Assembly (NCBI GenBank): GCA_918807975.1 | Contig: OU964924.1 | Location: 6,584,501 to 6,648,500, forward strand | Source of the DNA: Aplidium turbinatum | Lineage: Eukaryota; Chordata; Ascidiacea; Aplousobranchia; Polyclinidae | Direction of reading: 5' to 3' | Length of the DNA: 64,000 nt | Shown: positions 49,801 through 58,952 of the stretch, piece by piece | Layout: every line of letters starts with the position of its first letter | Position numbering within the stretch: the stretch's first letter is position 1 | The notes under the pieces: model-generated | Databases searched by the model: none | What the model was told of the DNA's origin: nothing | The model's input: only the letters and a program-made list of their open reading frames with translations | Translations under genes and position numbers: made by a program

Positions 49801-52800
49801 TCACTCTCTGTAGTTAAACCTCGCATTAAAAATCTAGTCGCTAAGAAGCAGTGTCAAGTATTTCACTGATGTGTAACAATAAACAGACAAAAATGCATTT
49901 TCTTTAGTATGATACTTATTTAAAATCTAGGGGGGCACGAGGCACATGAACATTATTGAAGGGGGGCTTGATAGAAAAAAGGTTAAGAACCACTGGCCTA
50001 GTGTGTTGAAGCCTTTCAGCAGGCTACAACTTACAAAATTTTACCTAAGGTGTCCCCATCTTTACAGATAACATTTTTACTTCATAACTTATCTCGATTC
50101 ACATTGAAATTTATCAATTTAATAATTATTATTTAACTAGGTTATTTGAGGGAGCAGTGTATAGGCCTACTCCGAAATATTGCATCATTTTGTTAGTTTT
50201 TTTTAGACACAAAACAATTTTCACTCCCTTATTCTCCAACTATGCTTGCTCAATATCACCGAGATAAACGAAATGTGGTTGAGCGAGCAAAAGTTTTTGC
50301 AAAAATGGGGGGAAAATGTTATATTACAAGCCAAAAAACGCTGCACAAACTAAATATGAGTGGGCCCCTAGTTACAGATAGGTCCCCAGTCGGGGGTTTG
50401 GAAAACAGTAAATACGGCCTTGTATGATTTAATTAGCTATTGAATATCGAGCTTCTGTAGTGCTTTTTTATTTTTTATGCAGTCAAAAAACATTAGACAG
50501 ATTAGAATGAGTAGGCCCCTAATCAGCCGAGGGGTACGGGGGGCGGTTTACACGGCCCTTTAGGCCTATAACGCCAATATGTAAGCGTATCGTCATCTCT
50601 CAACAGCAGTGTAGGCCAACAAACGATGAAGTCTGTGTCACAAATAATAAGGTCAGATAGTGGTTCCTGCCACATGAGTAAAATTAATTACAAATGTACT
50701 TGGACCTTTCGTTGCAACCTCAATGAGCGGCAAATGCATTTCCATCATTATCTTTACATTTCACAAAGCCGTGACAATGCAACTCTTATGTGCTTAGTGA
50801 AGGCTGCTGCCAGTGTTTGTTTTTAGGTTACAACTTATTGTACCAATTCAATGTTTACTCGTACATTATGCGCATGGCGGTGTCTGTGACGACTTAGCAG
50901 GCGACTTGTGATAAAGTTGTTTTGTTAGCTTAATTAGTTCAATTCAATTCAATTCAATTTATTTTTCTTTGTCAGAATGCAAAAGAAATGATATTGAGAA
51001 AAAGAAATACAGTAACAAAACTAACAAAAGGAAAAGGTGGCAAAACCTTAATGGTTTAAGACGTGCGTGAAAGGATCTAATATTGCGGTATATGCATCAA
51101 TAAATATAGTCAAGCACGGCCACCAAACCTGATACTTTAAACTAAGTTGATGAATTAGTTAAGAATCAGTCGCCTTAGTTATTGTGTCGCAACTCGCAAC
51201 AACGTAGTAGGCTAATGCTATGATTTCAACCCTGCTATTTTTTTTAAAGTAGAGAGAAATAAAATAGTCCTTTTAACTAAAAACCGATAGATTAAGCTAC
51301 GTTACTACTACCACAGGCCATTTAATAATAACTTAACTACTCCAGACGAGAATACTACTGTAGGCCTATATACATTATAGGCTACCGTGGCAAAAAAATC
51401 ATCTAAAAATGTCTTTGCAATAAAATTCAAGCTTATACACTGCAGTAAATACTAACCTGTACAGCAGGATCATTCAAATAATCCTGCGCGTAATTGTCTT
51501 GACAAGGGTAGTACGGGGATCTCAAATGTTGCTTGTTTTTCAAAATACCTTTAGCATAACCAGACCTTTCTAGTTTTGAATTGGCCAGAAAATTCAGAAG
51601 TGCTCTGGAGTTGCTATGGCTGTACCTTCGTTCATTAAGGCAAACGTCAGAATAAATGCTGTAAGGATTAATTGGTCCCATTTCATTTGTTGCTGCTTCT
51701 TGATGAACCTCACATTTGGCGGGGTCTAGATGTCGGTTGGGTGGAGGGTCATAGAATGTGAGATTGCAATATTCAACAATCGATCTGTACGTACTGTTTG
51801 ATATTAGTTCATGAGAAAAAATATAATCATATGTAGCTCCGAAGTCGATGGTTCCTATTGTTAAAGGATTACCTGAAATATAGAATATACTTCACAGGTG
51901 GTAATATAATTCATTTTAATTTTAGTTTTGAATTTTTTATATTTAAAAGGAAATAAAACAACAAAAGAAAAACGTGGCAAAACGATGATACTGTAGTTTA
52001 AGATGTGCATACGATGAATATCAAAGCCTTACACAGTTCAGTTCAGTTTGTTTTTATTTCTGACCATCACAACGAAAAAACAATATATGACAAACATAAC
52101 AGAGGTGTAGAAAAAGGTAGAAGCGACAAAACGCGGACGTTATAGCGTGCATGATACCAAAGCAGGACAATCAGTTTGAAATAAGGCACGGTCCCAACAC
52201 CTTAATAAACTTTTTATTTTATAGATTTAGAAGAAAAAAAAGAGAAAAAGGCTAATAATCTTTTTTTTTTTAACAATTTATAAGTAAAAAAAAAAATATG
52301 TAAAAGGAAAAACAAAAAGACAGTTGCTATGTTGATCGACCTTGGTGGGTTATCAAAAGTGTTGATGGTTTTAAGGGGAACACTCTTGATGCGTTAGCTC
52401 ATCACGTAAAGCAAGGTATAGGCAAAGAAAACCCCTACACAAAATGAATTAGTTAAAATAACCGGTTGTTTACTCATACGCTAAGTAGGCTAGATGAACT
52501 GAAGAGCGCTGATTGGTATTACGGCGAGACTGAACTTAACAATATCACAAGTAGGCCTACAAACTAAAACACACACATAGTCTACATTGAAACTAACAGT
52601 TGAATTACAGTAGATTGTCAGCGCATGTTAAAATATTTCAAAAAAATCTGGTTAAAATAACAAACAACCTATGCCGCAAAAGTGCACAGACCAGTCTACA
52701 ATTTTTCTATGATTCGATATACGATACAAAAGGCATATCAGAAACTAACCTATCATAAGTCCTTTCAGATTAATTTCACTGAAACTAACCTATCATAAGT

Positions 52801-54998
52801 CCTTTCAGATTAATTTCACTGAAACTAACCTATCATAAGTCCTTTCAGATTAATTGCATCATTTGATGGACCTTTGTTGTGTTCAATAATTTTTGCAGCT
52901 AAATTTGGAATGTAATGTCCAGCATAGGATTCCCCAGTCATCCAAAAATCGTGTGATTGCAGATGGGGAAACCTGTAAAAGTGATATTCACTCTTCACTT
53001 AAATCCATTTGAAGATGCTTCAAACACTGTATGCAAAGTAAATGTGACTAATTATATTTATGCGGCAACTTCATCTTAAAACTAATAACCGTAGAGGCCA
53101 ATGAAATTGTCTTTTTTAACGTTCTTTGCTAGTTCCAGCATGGAGGAAGGCTTCCACCACGTTAAAGTTAGTGACAGTGGCCTGGGTGAAATATCATTAC
53201 AGTTACATTACATTACAGTTACATTACATTACATTCGTTGTGTTCTTTCATCATAAAAACTACACAGGCCAAGACCTTCGTTTCAGGAGTGATGAAATGA
53301 TGAGTTGATGATATGATCTGTAATCTATTTTTTCAAACAAAGCTCATAGATAGCAGAGAGTAGGCTACCACTGTTTGTGGATAAACTAATCGTCCATGCG
53401 CAGGTGCTGGAGTCGTGCTGCCGTATTCCTTTGCACTGCGGTGGGTAAATCTAGGAACTGATTTCAAACTGTGTATTGTGACAACAGAAGTAACATGAAA
53501 AGTAAGTGGCTCCTCAAGTCCCATACCAAACGTGCTATTTGGAAATGAAAAGCGTCGACATTTAATCGGATAACAAGTCACGTAACTACAAGAGGAAGTG
53601 GGAGATTGGGATATTGGATAACTAATTGAGATGTTGTGGTTTTAGGTTTTAGGATTAGGTTTTGGGGGTTAAGTTTTTTAGATTAAGATTTTAGGGATTG
53701 AAATTTTGATGATTGAGATTGGATTTTTGTTAATAGGAATATTACAAATTAATTCAAGTTTTGAAAAATTAATGAATGAAGATTTCGAACCATTGGAGGT
53801 CTGAAGGACATCCTGCAAGTCTTCTAATTGTCCAAATTCAAATGGACTATCCCAAATCTCCCTGTCGTTCCGTTGTTGCTCAATGACCCATTTTTTAACA
53901 AACTGTAGCTTGATTTGTTCGATTTACCGTCGGAGTAACCTACCGTTTGCAGTAACAGCGAATTTTAAGGATAGGCTGAGGCATGGCCACCTAAAGATAC
54001 GGCCTGATTTGTCACATTTTGCAGAAATTTCCAGGTTTTTCTAACTTTGGGCAAACGTTTAAATAAATTTTTCTAAAAATTAGATTTTTGCGCTTTCTAT
54101 ATTCTTTTACCCAGATGACACAATAGGTTTTAACATCCTCACATGTTGAAAAACAAAGAAAATTTGATTTCGAAGATTTTAGTCAGACTGTTAATTTTCA
54201 ATAACAGTCTGATTTTGCGTTTTTCAACTTACTTTTTCTCATTTGCTACTGCTTCCCCAAGGCAACAAAAAAGTTTTTTGTCATTAGGAAACCGCAAAAA
54301 GTAAAAACATCTCCAGAAATGTCAGTCAAGCACTAGCAGTAGCCGTAATCAAAATCTGCAAAATGTGACAAATCAGGTCGCATCTCCAGGTGGCCATGGC
54401 TGAGGAAATCTTCCGTTAAATTAGTCGAGTGGTTTCTTTACGTACTTTCATTAGTCTACCTAAAAAAATCATGCTAAATGATCGGGAAAGTTTCTGATTT
54501 ATGTAACCTGTATAACCTAATTTTTACACTGCTTTCTTACATTTCAAAAAACTTCAACAAAAATTTCAACGAATCGCTTGCTGTTCTTTCATCATTGTAT
54601 TGAAACTTTTCGTTTGTTTTTGAAAACCCAACACCAGCAGGAGCTTCAAGGAAAATCATATTTGCAATCTTGTTCCAGCTATATTCATTGATGCCCAATG
54701 TCATGTTGGGTTTCACATAAAATGGACCCAACTCTCCAAGGAAACCTCCTAATGATGAACATCCGGGACCTCCATTGAGCCACAAAACCAATGGGTCATT
54801 GGAAGGATCAGATTGAGATTCAACAAACCAATAAAACAAGCGAGTGTCATTTTCAAGATCAACATTGATATATCCAGAATATTGCTTGAAGTTTATTGGA
54901 GTATCAAGACCTGGCAAGTTGGTGATAACTTCGCTGAAAACATGGTTTTGTGCGAAAATAGCAGCCAGAACAAAGAAAGCTATATTGAATTTATACAT
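43815..54998 (-). CDS. S10 serine carboxypeptidase (cathepsin A-like), paralog D
   Basis: Six exons in transcription order: 54998-54541, 52972-52830, 51872-51457, 48470-48293, 44620-44544, 43940-43815. All are GT-AG with phases 2,1,0,1,0; 465 aa, stop TAA. Seen: signal peptide [41 protein letters not shown] with nucleophile Ser168; YSGDVD with the catalytic Asp (D390/D392 motif); AGHEVP with His445. A short FLQG tail ends the protein. Exon 1 is almost identical to those of A, B and C, but exons 3-6 are far closer to E, for example YSIYSDVCL, YYPCQxNYA and VRNAGH. The exon 2 donor zone is triplicated in 40-bp units. An acceptor TTTTGCAG ends at 55019, 20 nt before the ATG. The predicted function is as for B and C. 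Confidence 0.9.
44918..46861 (-). mobile_element. hAT transposon (ZBED5/SCAND3-type), decayed, with a SINE inside
   Basis: Ends CAGGGGTTCTTAACC and GGTTAAGAACCCCTG; TATAACA flanks both sides (44911-44917 and 46862-46868). Minus-strand transposase pieces: [36 protein letters not shown] (46283-46627), later [21 protein letters not shown], and the C-terminal dimerisation region with [20 protein letters not shown] (about 45200-45330). These match the hAT lineage domesticated in vertebrates as ZBED5-like genes, but here stops and frame changes break the reading. A family A SINE (46028-46325) cuts it. Lies in intron 4 of gene D. Confidence 0.8.
46028..46325 (+). repeat. tRNA-derived SINE (family A), copy 5
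   Basis: Plus strand: ACTCAGTGGTTACGCG (head, truncated), GCTGGTTCGACTCTCGG (B box), CTCTCCATTCAGCGGCACC, GTCAGTCCGAGGATAAAG, and a tail of AACCAAACC units. Inserted into the hAT transposase remnant. Confidence 0.72.
47231..48213. mobile_element. Tc1/mariner-like MITE with TA target site (probable)
   Basis: Left end GGGGAAGTTTGGGACCAATG; right end CATTGGTCCCACATCACCCC. The GGGACCAATGGA motif is repeated near both ends in inverted orientation. TA lies on both sides (47229-47230 and 48214-48215). The interior shows no transposase. Intron 4 of gene D. Confidence 0.5.
48625..50559. mobile_element. hAT-like element, host of a nested hAT
   Basis: Ends CAGGGCCGTGTGAGC and the inverted TTACACGGCCCT. 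TTAGGCC flanks both (48618-48624 and 50560-50566). Two GGCCCCTA-containing blocks lie near the right end. No transposase frame of its own. The hAT element 49226-49995 is inserted within it. Intron 3 of gene D. Confidence 0.55.
49226..49995 (+). mobile_element. hAT element with exact 8-bp duplication and transposase tail
   Basis: Ends CAGTGGTTCTTAATC and GGTTAAGAACCACTG; GCCTAGTG is duplicated exactly at 49218-49225 and 49996-50003. It keeps the C-terminal end of a transposase on the plus strand (49657-49869): [27 protein letters not shown], and [11 protein letters not shown]. These are the hAT dimerisation-domain motifs, in the same lineage as the 44.9-46.9 kb element. An internal-deletion derivative. 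Nested in the hAT-like element 48625-50559. Confidence 0.85.
50941..51210 (-). repeat. GAATT-tailed retroposon 3' end, copy 2
   Basis: On the minus strand it reads GTTTGGTGGCCGTGCTTGAC, then CACGTCTTAAACC, CCTTTTCCTTTTGTTAG, and ends AATAAATTGAATTGAATTGAA. It matches 1500-1765. Intron 3 of gene D, with AATTC tail units visible at 50941-50960. Confidence 0.55.
52037..52200 (-). repeat. GAATT-tailed retroposon 3' end, copy 3 (fragment)
   Basis: Starts TTCAGTTCAGTTTGTTTTTA on the plus strand and shares the AAAGGTAG...ACAAAAC block with copy 2, but is more diverged. Intron 2 of gene D. Confidence 0.35.
52741..52854. repeat. 40-bp tandem triplication over the exon 2 splice donor of gene D
   Basis: Units start with GAAACTAACCTATCATAAG at 52741, 52781 and 52821. 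The first two are identical over 40 bp; the third continues into exon 2. Each unit contains, on the minus strand, the end of exon 2 (CTTATGATAG), the donor GTTAGT and a TTTCAG acceptor-like end. Only the donor next to the exon (52829/52828) keeps the reading frame, since 40 and 80 are not multiples of three. Confidence 0.9.
53982..54398. mobile_element. MITE with about 50-bp inverted ends
   Basis: Left end CATGGCCACCTAAAGATACG and right end inverted, both leading into CCTGATTTGTCACATTTTGC. GCTGAGG flanks it directly (53975-53981 and 54399-54405). No coding frame. The 7-8 bp duplication suggests a hAT- or P-like origin, but the tip is not a standard CAG. In intron 1 of gene D. Confidence 0.65.
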
Positions 54999-55451
54999 TG
55001 GCTACTGCTGCTCAAGACCTGCAAAACAATAATTTAAACCTAATAAAGTTTTTGCTACAAGAAAGTCTAATTAAAAAAACAAAATTTCCCGTGACATATC
55101 TTTTTGTTGACTTTTTTCTTTTAATGGAGTGGTTTCTCATATCAGAGTAGGTCTAAAGTTATTTAGAGTTATCTGCAAACATTTTTCTTTGCATGTTTAA
55201 AATTGTTACTATCAGTCCAAACACTTGAAATGTAGTCTATCTCTCTGGTGGGTCTGCTTTGCCTTACTGCATGCTGTCACAATAAGCACACAAATCAGTC
55301 AGGATTATTATCATTGATTATATCAGTGCTGAATTATATCATTATTAGCCTATCACTTGCTCTTCGTGATGAGCTAAATGCCTAAAGTTGTATTTCCATT
55401 ATGATCATCAATACTCTTGCCGAAGTAGGTTGCCATGGCCTACTGACAAAA

Positions 55452-56384
55452 ACCGTGCGCGGACATTTTGCCGAAAGACATTTTGCCGGAACCCATTTTG
55501 CCGAAAGACATTTTGCCGAAAGGACATTATGCCGAAGGACATTTTGCCGAATGGACAAATTGCCGAAAGGACTAATTGCCGAACGGACTAATTGCCGAAA
55601 GGACTAATGCCGAATGGACAAATTGCCGAAACAATTTGGAAAAAAATTACTTTGAAGTGACACAAAGTCTCGTTACTATGCAAGCAGTGCTTTTGAATTA
55701 GAATTACTTTGCTACAGTTGTTTGCCTAAAAATTACTTTGAAGCAACACCAAGTCTCGTTACTATGCAAGCAGTGCCTTTGAACTGGTAATTATTTTGAA
55801 GTGACACCAAGTCGCAAGTCTCATTGCTATGCAAGCAGTGCCTTTGAACTGGTAATTATTTTGAAGTGACACCAAGTCTCGTTACCATGCAAGCAGTGGC
55901 TTTGAAGTAGTAGGCTAATTACTTTGCTACTGTTGTTTGCCTAAAAATTGCTTTATATGCAGTCTCCACAGTTTTGGAAATCAGTATTAGTTTAAGTGAC
56001 ACCAAGTCTCATCTATAAGTATAGGCTATGCAGTCTCCACAGGTTTTGGAGATCAGTATTAGACGTTTGCTTATATAACACTTCTGTCGGATACTTACGC
56101 GCTGTCGCACATAATTTGTGAGTGAAATCTGTTTGTGAATGACATTTATGTGTTATTAAGTTATGATGATACATTATAATGCATTTGTATAATTTCGGCA
56201 ATTTGTCCATTCGGCATTTAGTCCTTTCGGCAATTAGTCCTTTCGGCAAAATGAGTTTCGGCAAAATGAGTTTCGGCAAAATGTCGATTCGGCAAAATGT
56301 CTTTCGGCAAAATGGGTTTCGGCAAAATGGGTTTCGGCAAAATGTCTTTCGGAAAAATGTCTTTCCGCAAAATGTCCGGGTACC
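55452..56384. mobile_element. Foldback element 2 (GCCGAAAGGACATTTT units)
   Basis: The left array (about 55459-55632) has roughly a dozen units such as TTGCCGAAAGGACA. The right array (about 56198-56378) has the inverted units TGTCTTTCGGCAA. GACAAAA lies just outside both ends (55445-55451 and 56385-56391). The 560-bp centre has several imperfect copies of GACACCAAGTCTCGTTAC and GCAAGCAGTGCC. Open frames of 65-90 aa over the arrays are only read-through of the repeat. Confidence 0.72.
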
Positions 56385-56634
56385 GACAAAACAACGGTGT
56401 ATGGCTTTTTATTTATTCGGTCAACTTGTTTCCATTGTTTTGCTTTAACCATTTGGATGATTTTGTGAAGTATGAACCTGAATTCTTTTGCTTGTATATT
56501 ATTTCGGTCTAGCGCGTCTCAAGGTTTGAGCTGTGCCGCGTACTTTTCTAAAACCATAGCGATCTGTATAGGCTACTTAGAACTCTACTATCGTTATGCC
56601 AAGTTTAGCTTTCGCTTGGTGCAGCGCCTATTGT

Positions 56635-56903
56635 CAGGGACGTAGCCACGGGGTCAGGGCTTAGGGGAGCAATCCCCCCCCCCCAAAAAAAAACGTTTAT
56701 CTTGCCTTTCCCAAAAAATATGTTTAATACTATTAGCCTACAACGTTTTATGACATTGTATTACATGTTGAATGACGTTTCATAAATGTATTGCTGCATT
56801 CAGTAGCTATATTTTAAAATAAATTCTTTATCTCAAACATTAAAATATTTCCCCTCCAACAATTTTTTGCCCCGGTAAAAATTTCTTTCTAGCTACCTCA
56901 CTG
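56635..56903. mobile_element. Small hAT-like MITE
   Basis: Left end CAGGGACGTAGCCACGG; right end read inward CAGTGAGGTAGCTAG. Flanking 8-mers CCTATTGT and TCTGTTGT agree at six positions. Contains a run of C followed by A near 56680. Non-coding. Confidence 0.5.
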
Positions 56904-57372
56904 TCTGTTGTTAAAACTAAAATGTTGTTGATCTGAACTTAAAAATTTCCATAGTATTTTTTATCAGAATCCTCTGTGATTTTTCTATTATTTCATACCT
57001 GACACTACCAGGAGGAAACGCTTAGTCATAATGCAAAGTCTAGAAAATACTATCACAATACAGTCCCGGGCGTGGTTAAATATTGTCAATCTGGTCTCAG
57101 GGTTGCCAAGTAGCCTACTTTCGGAAAACCTTGACGACAATTGTAATGTTTTTGAAATTCGTAAAATCTGTTTCTCGTGACGGATTTAGGCTATTGTTAT
57201 CAGGAAAACACATACGGTATTGAGAAAAGAAGACATATGGCTAGAGAATGCAGAAAAATATGAAAAAAACTAGAAAAGAGTCATAAATTGTTTGAATGGC
57301 ATAAGGTAGCGTGACTTTTTATTGAAGTATAGGCCTACAAAGTTAACAAACATTGAAAAGCTTGTTTGGTTG

Positions 57373-57600
57373 GTTGATTTGAATCTTATCCTCGGACTCA
57401 CAAAGCCTTTGATAGGTTATTCTTGGCAGTTTCACATACGTGTAGTAGGTTAGAAGTTTTAAACTACCAGCGTAAAGTCGGTAACCGAGATTGCTGGAGT
57501 GAAGTTTTCTCTTACTGTGGTTACAGTGTTATTGTTTGTAAATTGTGCCATCCACTTGATGCCGCTGAATGGAGAGCAGTCCTGAAATCCGTCTTGAGAC
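57373..57600 (-). repeat. tRNA-derived SINE (family A), copy 6 (truncated)
   Basis: Minus-strand body with CTCTCCATTCAGCGGCATC and CCGAGGATAAGATTC at the tail; the head is missing where another SINE-like block begins. Confidence 0.55.
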
Positions 57601-57832
57601 GTGGCAGAGTAGTTAAGAACGGCATACTGGACACTGTTATAGTACAATCTCGAAGGAGGTTCGATTCCCACTCAATTCGGAGACGTCCACAATTCACATT
57701 TAAGTTGAAAGTTCGACTCTCATTGAAGACACATGGATATGCACCACTGATGATCTCAAATAAGGGTGAAACCCGAGTATGGTGTCTTTCGTTTTTGTTT
57801 AATCGGGGACCAGATAATGTAAGGAAGCAGTA
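57595..57832 (+). repeat. Second tRNA-like SINE block
   Basis: TGGCAGAGTAGTTAAGAACG (A-box-like) and, about 45 nt on, GGAGGTTCGATTCCCACTC (B-box-like), followed by a body without clear relatives in the window. A 136-aa open frame over this and the adjoining SINE is chance. Confidence 0.45.
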
Positions 57833-58079
57833 AAATACAATTCAAATTTTTACGGCTGTGAATAAATAATCTACGTCCTCGTAGGCCTACATCCTGGTAA
57901 GTTTACCAAATCCAGTAAAGTTTCCATAACCTGCCATTGCTTGAGTCGATAATTGTCCAACGTTGTCAAACATACTCAACTCACAGTAATGAAAAGTTTC
58001 TGCAGACTCTTAACCTCAGTTTTGGCTTCTCGGTGTTATGGGAATTGCTAATCATAAATAATTGTAGGATCCATGTGAG

Positions 58080-58345
58080 AGGATTCAACCAAACGTATAA
58101 AAATCAATAAAAAATCAACCAGGTTTGGTAACTACAAAAATTTATTGGTAGAGCTTTCGCCGCCGTAAAGGCGGCTTCATCAGTACTCTATAAAAGCACA
58201 AATAAAAAGTATTAAAAAAGAATATGTAAAAAATTATAAAGTACAAGGTAACACTTCAAAAGGTAACGTTTGAAGTGTTACCTTGTACTTTATAATTTTT
58301 TACATATATTATTCTTTTTTAATGCTTTTGATTTTTTATTGATAC
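58080..58345 (-). mobile_element. Penelope-type terminal repeat remnant with hairpin
   Basis: The outer parts are inverted copies built on ATCAATAAAAAATCAA. Inside lies a long hairpin: AAAGTACAAGGTAACACTTC at about 58238 and its complement at about 58270. A hammerhead-like core lies at 58155-58183 on the minus strand. The layout resembles the palindromic Penelope termini at 35.5-36.3 kb, but no coding part is left. Confidence 0.5.
58155..58183 (-). ncRNA. Hammerhead-ribozyme-like core
   Basis: Minus strand: CTGATGA, then a 6-bp stem GCCGCC/GGCGGC with a TTTAC loop, then GAAA. This is the best-formed of the stem II candidates in the window. TAGAG before and CTCTA after the core could pair with each other, which is not the standard stem I/III arrangement. 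Catalytic ability is therefore unproven. Confidence 0.45.
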
Positions 58346-58952
58346 TCTACTCAGTTATCGCCTTCATGTGATATCCTAAAAAAAGCTGAAGGAAGACAAA
58401 TAGGAAATTGGAACTGATTTCCTCGTCCTGATCAAAGTTAGTTGCATTGATCTCTGACCAACGAACAACTTTTACATTTGACTTCAGGTGGTTTCTTTCT
58501 TTATTGTTTTTTTGTACAATAGCTCAAGTTATTTCAGGTCACGATCTCCAGCGTACCACGTAGGCTACCCCACGCATGGCTGTTAGGCCATATCGCCATA
58601 CAGATACAAGTTTGGAGTAAAAGTAATCTAGCCTATATAACTGTAAAGCGAGAATCTTTTTTTATTTTGTCATCAAATACAACAAATCTGAATACAATGC
58701 AAAAAATGGATTAGCACCAAAATTCATATATAATGCATGACTTTGCGTGTGCTAAAAAAGTTATAGAATTTTAAAGCAAATGTTTTTTTAAACTTAGGTT
58801 TGAAAGAGAGCTTTGATTGATTGAAAATGCTGAAAGAGCTGAAAATGACTTTACATCTGATAGGGTACACTATGACCTTACATCTTTTGTATAGCTTTTC
58901 TAAAATAAACTTTTTTGAATATTCAAATAAAGACGACTATTATCAACATGGT

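Larger units (their letters stand above)
54999..58952. other. Intergenic region between D and E
   Basis: Holds a foldback element (55452-56384), a small MITE (56635-56903), a truncated family A SINE, a second SINE-like block (about 57595-57832) and a Penelope-type terminus (58080-58345). No host gene is visible. The promoter of D should lie in the left part, near 55020-55450. Confidence 0.5.

Noticed and set aside
55388-56384. CRISPR-like array
   Set aside because: The repeats are directly adjacent, imperfect and inverted between halves, with no spacers of constant length.
55388-56512. Arg/Cys-rich and Gly/Lys-rich small proteins over the foldback arrays
   Set aside because: They are translations of the GCCGAAAGGACATTTT repeat in different frames, not genes.
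57423-57833. Open frame of 136 aa
   Set aside because: It runs through a truncated family A SINE and a second tRNA-like SINE block; no domain and no splice context.
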